Part shown: one piece after another, positions 63,154 to 64,000 of the stretch
How positions within the stretch are numbered: the stretch's first letter is position 1
Layout of the letters: each line of letters starts with the position of its first letter
Source of the DNA: Epiperipatus broadwayi
Lineage: Eukaryota; Onychophora; Udeonychophora; Euonychophora; Peripatidae
Assembly: GCA_028023455.1 (NCBI GenBank)
Contig: JAQFVV010000317.1
Coordinates: 62,001-126,000, forward strand
Length of the DNA: 64,000 nucleotides
Reading direction: 5' to 3'
Translations under genes and position numbers: made by a program
The notes under the pieces: model-generated
Database searches by the model: none
What the model was told of the DNA's origin: nothing
Seen by the model: the letters and a program-made list of their open reading frames with translations, nothing else

Positions 63154-63265
63154 TGGGCATAGTATTTCGTTACGTAATCGTAGAATACATCACCCTCAGG
63201 CAGCCTGTTATAGCTCTAAAACACTTCTTTTACTATCAGCTGTAAGTTAAGGCTGCTAAAACGGT

Positions 63266-64000
63266 TAGAAATAATCATTATTGTATTTATCTGAGGTGGA
63301 TGGGGTCAAAGTTGTGAGTGTAGTGTGTTTGACAGTTGTAAATAAAAATGTAACAAATTATATTTAATATTAAAATTTCATATGATAAATTTAATTATAA
63401 TATAATATTTATCTACTTATCGAAATTATTATATGCCACTTTTTTATTAACATTCTTTAATTAACTCAATCAACATCTTAAATAACTATTGTTTCTTAGA
63501 TAAGTTTAATTTACATAACCAAATTTAGAAAGAGATTTTATTTACACCCAGCTATATTTAAAAAGTATTAAGAAACAAATATACTAATTAATTCCTCACT
63601 TTCAAAATAATTAACTAATTTTTATTATCAATTAACTAAGAAACAATTAAAATTATGAACAAATAATTATCACTATTAATGACTATTATCAAATTTAAAA
63701 TCATTTATTATCACAATGTATTATAATCCAATCATTTTTATTTTTATATGGCATGCTAGTTATTCATTCATCATCATGTCATTGAGAATCATAAAAAAAT
63801 TTTAATTAATTAATATTTTAAAATACGGTATTGAATGTCTTCAATGACCATCATATTTTTTTTATTTATTATATTATTTTAGATTATACGCAATAATACC
63901 AAACATATTTAATTATTACAGTATATTTGTGGCAGAGATGATGAACAGTGACTTGGGAACAATAAAAAACACTCTCACACTTTATTAATTTAAAAACAAG
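63266..64000. other. AT-rich flank
   Basis: No feature recognised. Confidence 0.5.

Larger units (their letters stand above)
61413..63265. mobile_element. 1.7-kb-family DNA transposon, copy 2, right end truncated
   Basis: The left end, GGTAATAGTATGAATAGTCA followed by ACCCTACC-TCTGATGG, matches copy 1 at 18379. The internal G-rich units (61622-62275), a GATAGCGAAAAGTT block near 62133 and the decayed minus-strand frame correspond to copy 1 in the same order. The match stops at GGCTGCTAAAACGGTT (63251-63266), about 70 bp before the expected right end, so the right TIR is missing and no target duplication can be read. Confidence 0.75.

Overview
This window is eukaryotic nuclear DNA, most likely from an invertebrate animal. 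By eye it is roughly three quarters A+T and poor in CpG, and it carries long (TA)n microsatellites. I see no bacterial-style operons, ribosome binding sites, rRNA or convincing tRNA genes. No intact host gene is visible. The window reads as a gene desert or a very large intron filled with old transposable elements. Species cannot be fixed from the sequence alone.

Layout. 0.55-3.53 kb: a complete but decayed hAT element of the ZBED/GTF2IRD2 type, with terminal inverted repeats (TIRs) and an 8-bp target duplication. 7.2-7.9 kb: two foldback palindromes. 10.1-11.2 and 21.8-22.8 kb: two copies, in opposite orientation, of a TA-flanked ~1.05-kb non-autonomous DNA transposon. 13.2-16.2 kb: decayed coding sequence on the minus strand with an A-tract at its 3' end. 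17.4-20.95 kb: a Penelope-like element (reverse transcriptase plus GIY-YIG endonuclease), split by a 1.7-kb DNA transposon with TIRs and an 8-bp target duplication. A second copy of that transposon lies at 61.4-63.3 kb. 25.9-27.0 kb: another decayed coding region on the minus strand, possibly a BED-finger transposase. 28.6 kb: one 64-bp exon-like block with good splice sites on the minus strand, the best candidate for a host-gene piece. 34.25-35.4 kb: a second Penelope-like remnant (minus). 35.75-37.9 kb: a relatively GC/CpG-rich island. 43.1-45.2 kb: a non-LTR retrotransposon (LINE) remnant.

45.56-56.31 kb: two related LTR elements lie tail to tail. Both have recognisable LTR pairs, a matching primer-binding site and a related coiled-coil Gag start, but no reverse transcriptase, protease or integrase that I can find between the LTRs. 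They look like gag-only (TR-GAG-like) non-autonomous retrotransposons, and I consider this pair and the 18.4/61.4-kb transposon family the most interesting contents.

The elements do not act together as a pathway. Their nesting gives a relative history: the DNA transposon at 18.4 kb is younger than the Penelope element it splits. The minus-strand LTR element lies in a (TA)n tract immediately beyond the 3' LTR of its plus-strand relative.
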